From contig JAMCQI010000046.1 of NCBI GenBank assembly GCA_023381515.1, forward strand, positions 1-40,553: a DNA stretch of 40,553 nucleotides, written 5' to 3'. Positions 40,332-40,553 of this stretch are shown piece after piece. The DNA is from Chloroflexota bacterium (GTDB taxonomy: Bacteria; Chloroflexota; Anaerolineae; UBA4142). Both the position numbers and the translations under genes were made by a program. Numbering within the stretch: the first letter of the stretch is position 1; the number at the start of each line of letters is the position of its first letter. The notes below the pieces were generated by a model that saw nothing but the letters and a program-made list of their open reading frames with translations, did no database searches and was not told the origin of the DNA.

Positions 40332-40395
40332 ATTGCTTCGGGTTCGTCGGTTCAAACCCCGATGGACGAACCCTCGCAATGACGGGGGGACGACC
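40332..40395. repeat. Second copy of the ATTGCTTCGGG palindromic repeat
   Basis: ATTGCTTCGGGTTCGTC is inverted imperfectly as GACGAACCCTCGCAAT (40365-40380). The left arm is identical to the copy at 34279, and GACGGGG follows both. A partial third unit, GACGACCCTCGCAACGACGGG, adjoins it at 40390. Confidence 0.7.
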
Positions 40396-40442
40396 CTCGC
40401 AACGACGGGCGAGGGCGACTTGGCAACAGCCCTGGCCTTTGG

Positions 40443-40471
40443 TTGACAAACCTCTGCCTCTGTGTTAACCT
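40443..40471 (+). promoter_or_regulatory. Strong-looking promoter firing out of the right edge
   Basis: A consensus TTGACA (40443-40448), 17 bases, then TAACCT (40466-40471) with TGT before it. The downstream leader holds an inverted repeat (TAGGGAT/ATCCCTA, 40479-40530) and a small GGTG-TTGCT-CACC hairpin. No start codon with a good ribosome site occurs before the window ends. The leader could belong to an RNA gene or to a protein gene outside the window. Confidence 0.5.
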
Positions 40472-40553
40472 CGCGCAATAGGGATGTCTTCTCGGTGTTG
40501 CTCACCTCCATTTTGAATTCCTATCCCTAGCCGCCGAGCTTGCGATAGTTCTT

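Overview
The window (about 58-60% GC by eye, mostly plus-strand genes) is a bacterial chromosome segment. A type II fatty-acid set (fabF, fabH, plsX) argues against an archaeon, although the left edge carries a V/A-type ATPase operon and the centre is rich in heterodisulfide-reductase (Hdr) modules familiar from methanogens. V-type ATPase, group 3 [NiFe] hydrogenase, Hdr/MvhD/FrhB-type redox proteins, multiheme cytochromes and genome-type simple repeats together suggest an anaerobic or facultative Chloroflexota-like bacterium. That assignment is inference from gene content, not a search result.

Layout. (1) 1-1025: end of a V-type ATPase operon (B partial, D). (2) 1260-7394: an operon with a zinc-ribbon protein, a degenerate lipoate-protein-ligase-like protein, the four subunits of a group 3b-type (sulfhydrogenase-like) NAD(P)-linked hydrogenase, its maturation protease and a response regulator, followed by a membrane GAF histidine kinase (to 9403). 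(3) 9593-14361: a lipoyl-carrier (GcvH-like) protein with its own promoter, then a membrane electron-transfer module: hexaheme lipoprotein, cytochrome b, a heptaheme cytochrome c fused to a NarI/DsrM-like domain, and a DsrK/HdrD-like iron-sulfur protein. (4) 14646-30053: about 15 kb of closely packed genes: HdrCB, a 1530-residue HdrA-GltD-HdrA fusion, MvhD, two ferredoxin-type proteins, an acyl-CoA-dehydrogenase-like protein, two FrhB-like paralogues, HdrA, HdrCB and HdrA. (5) 30132-34261: an APC permease, a small membrane protein, a membrane-tethered universal stress protein and an FrdA-like flavoprotein. (6) 34378-40089: fabH and fabF (minus), plsX, a HicB remnant, a hemerythrin, a PDZ-only membrane protein (minus), and intergenic repeats. 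The last 460 bases hold repeats and a strong-looking promoter firing out of the window.

How it may work together (inference). The hydrogenase would supply or consume NAD(P)H and H2. The giant HdrA-GltD-HdrA protein has a pyridine-nucleotide-type flavoprotein domain built into an HdrA. MvhD, FrhB-like and ferredoxin subunits would wire electrons into HdrA flavins, and HdrCB subunits would deliver them to a disulfide-like substrate. The DsrMK-like module with 13 c-type hemes would join this to the quinone/cytochrome pool. An orphan lipoyl protein and a ligase-like protein lacking the expected catalytic residues sit inside the island, so a protein-bound dihydrolipoyl/lipoyl disulfide is an attractive candidate substrate. 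None of the usual sulfur-oxidation companions (DsrE, TusA, rhodanese) and no other glycine-cleavage genes are visible.

A second theme is repeat capture. Intergenic repeat sequence occurs in frame inside the HdrA-GltD fusion and forms the C-terminal tail of another HdrA. No tRNA, rRNA, CRISPR array or transposase gene was recognised.
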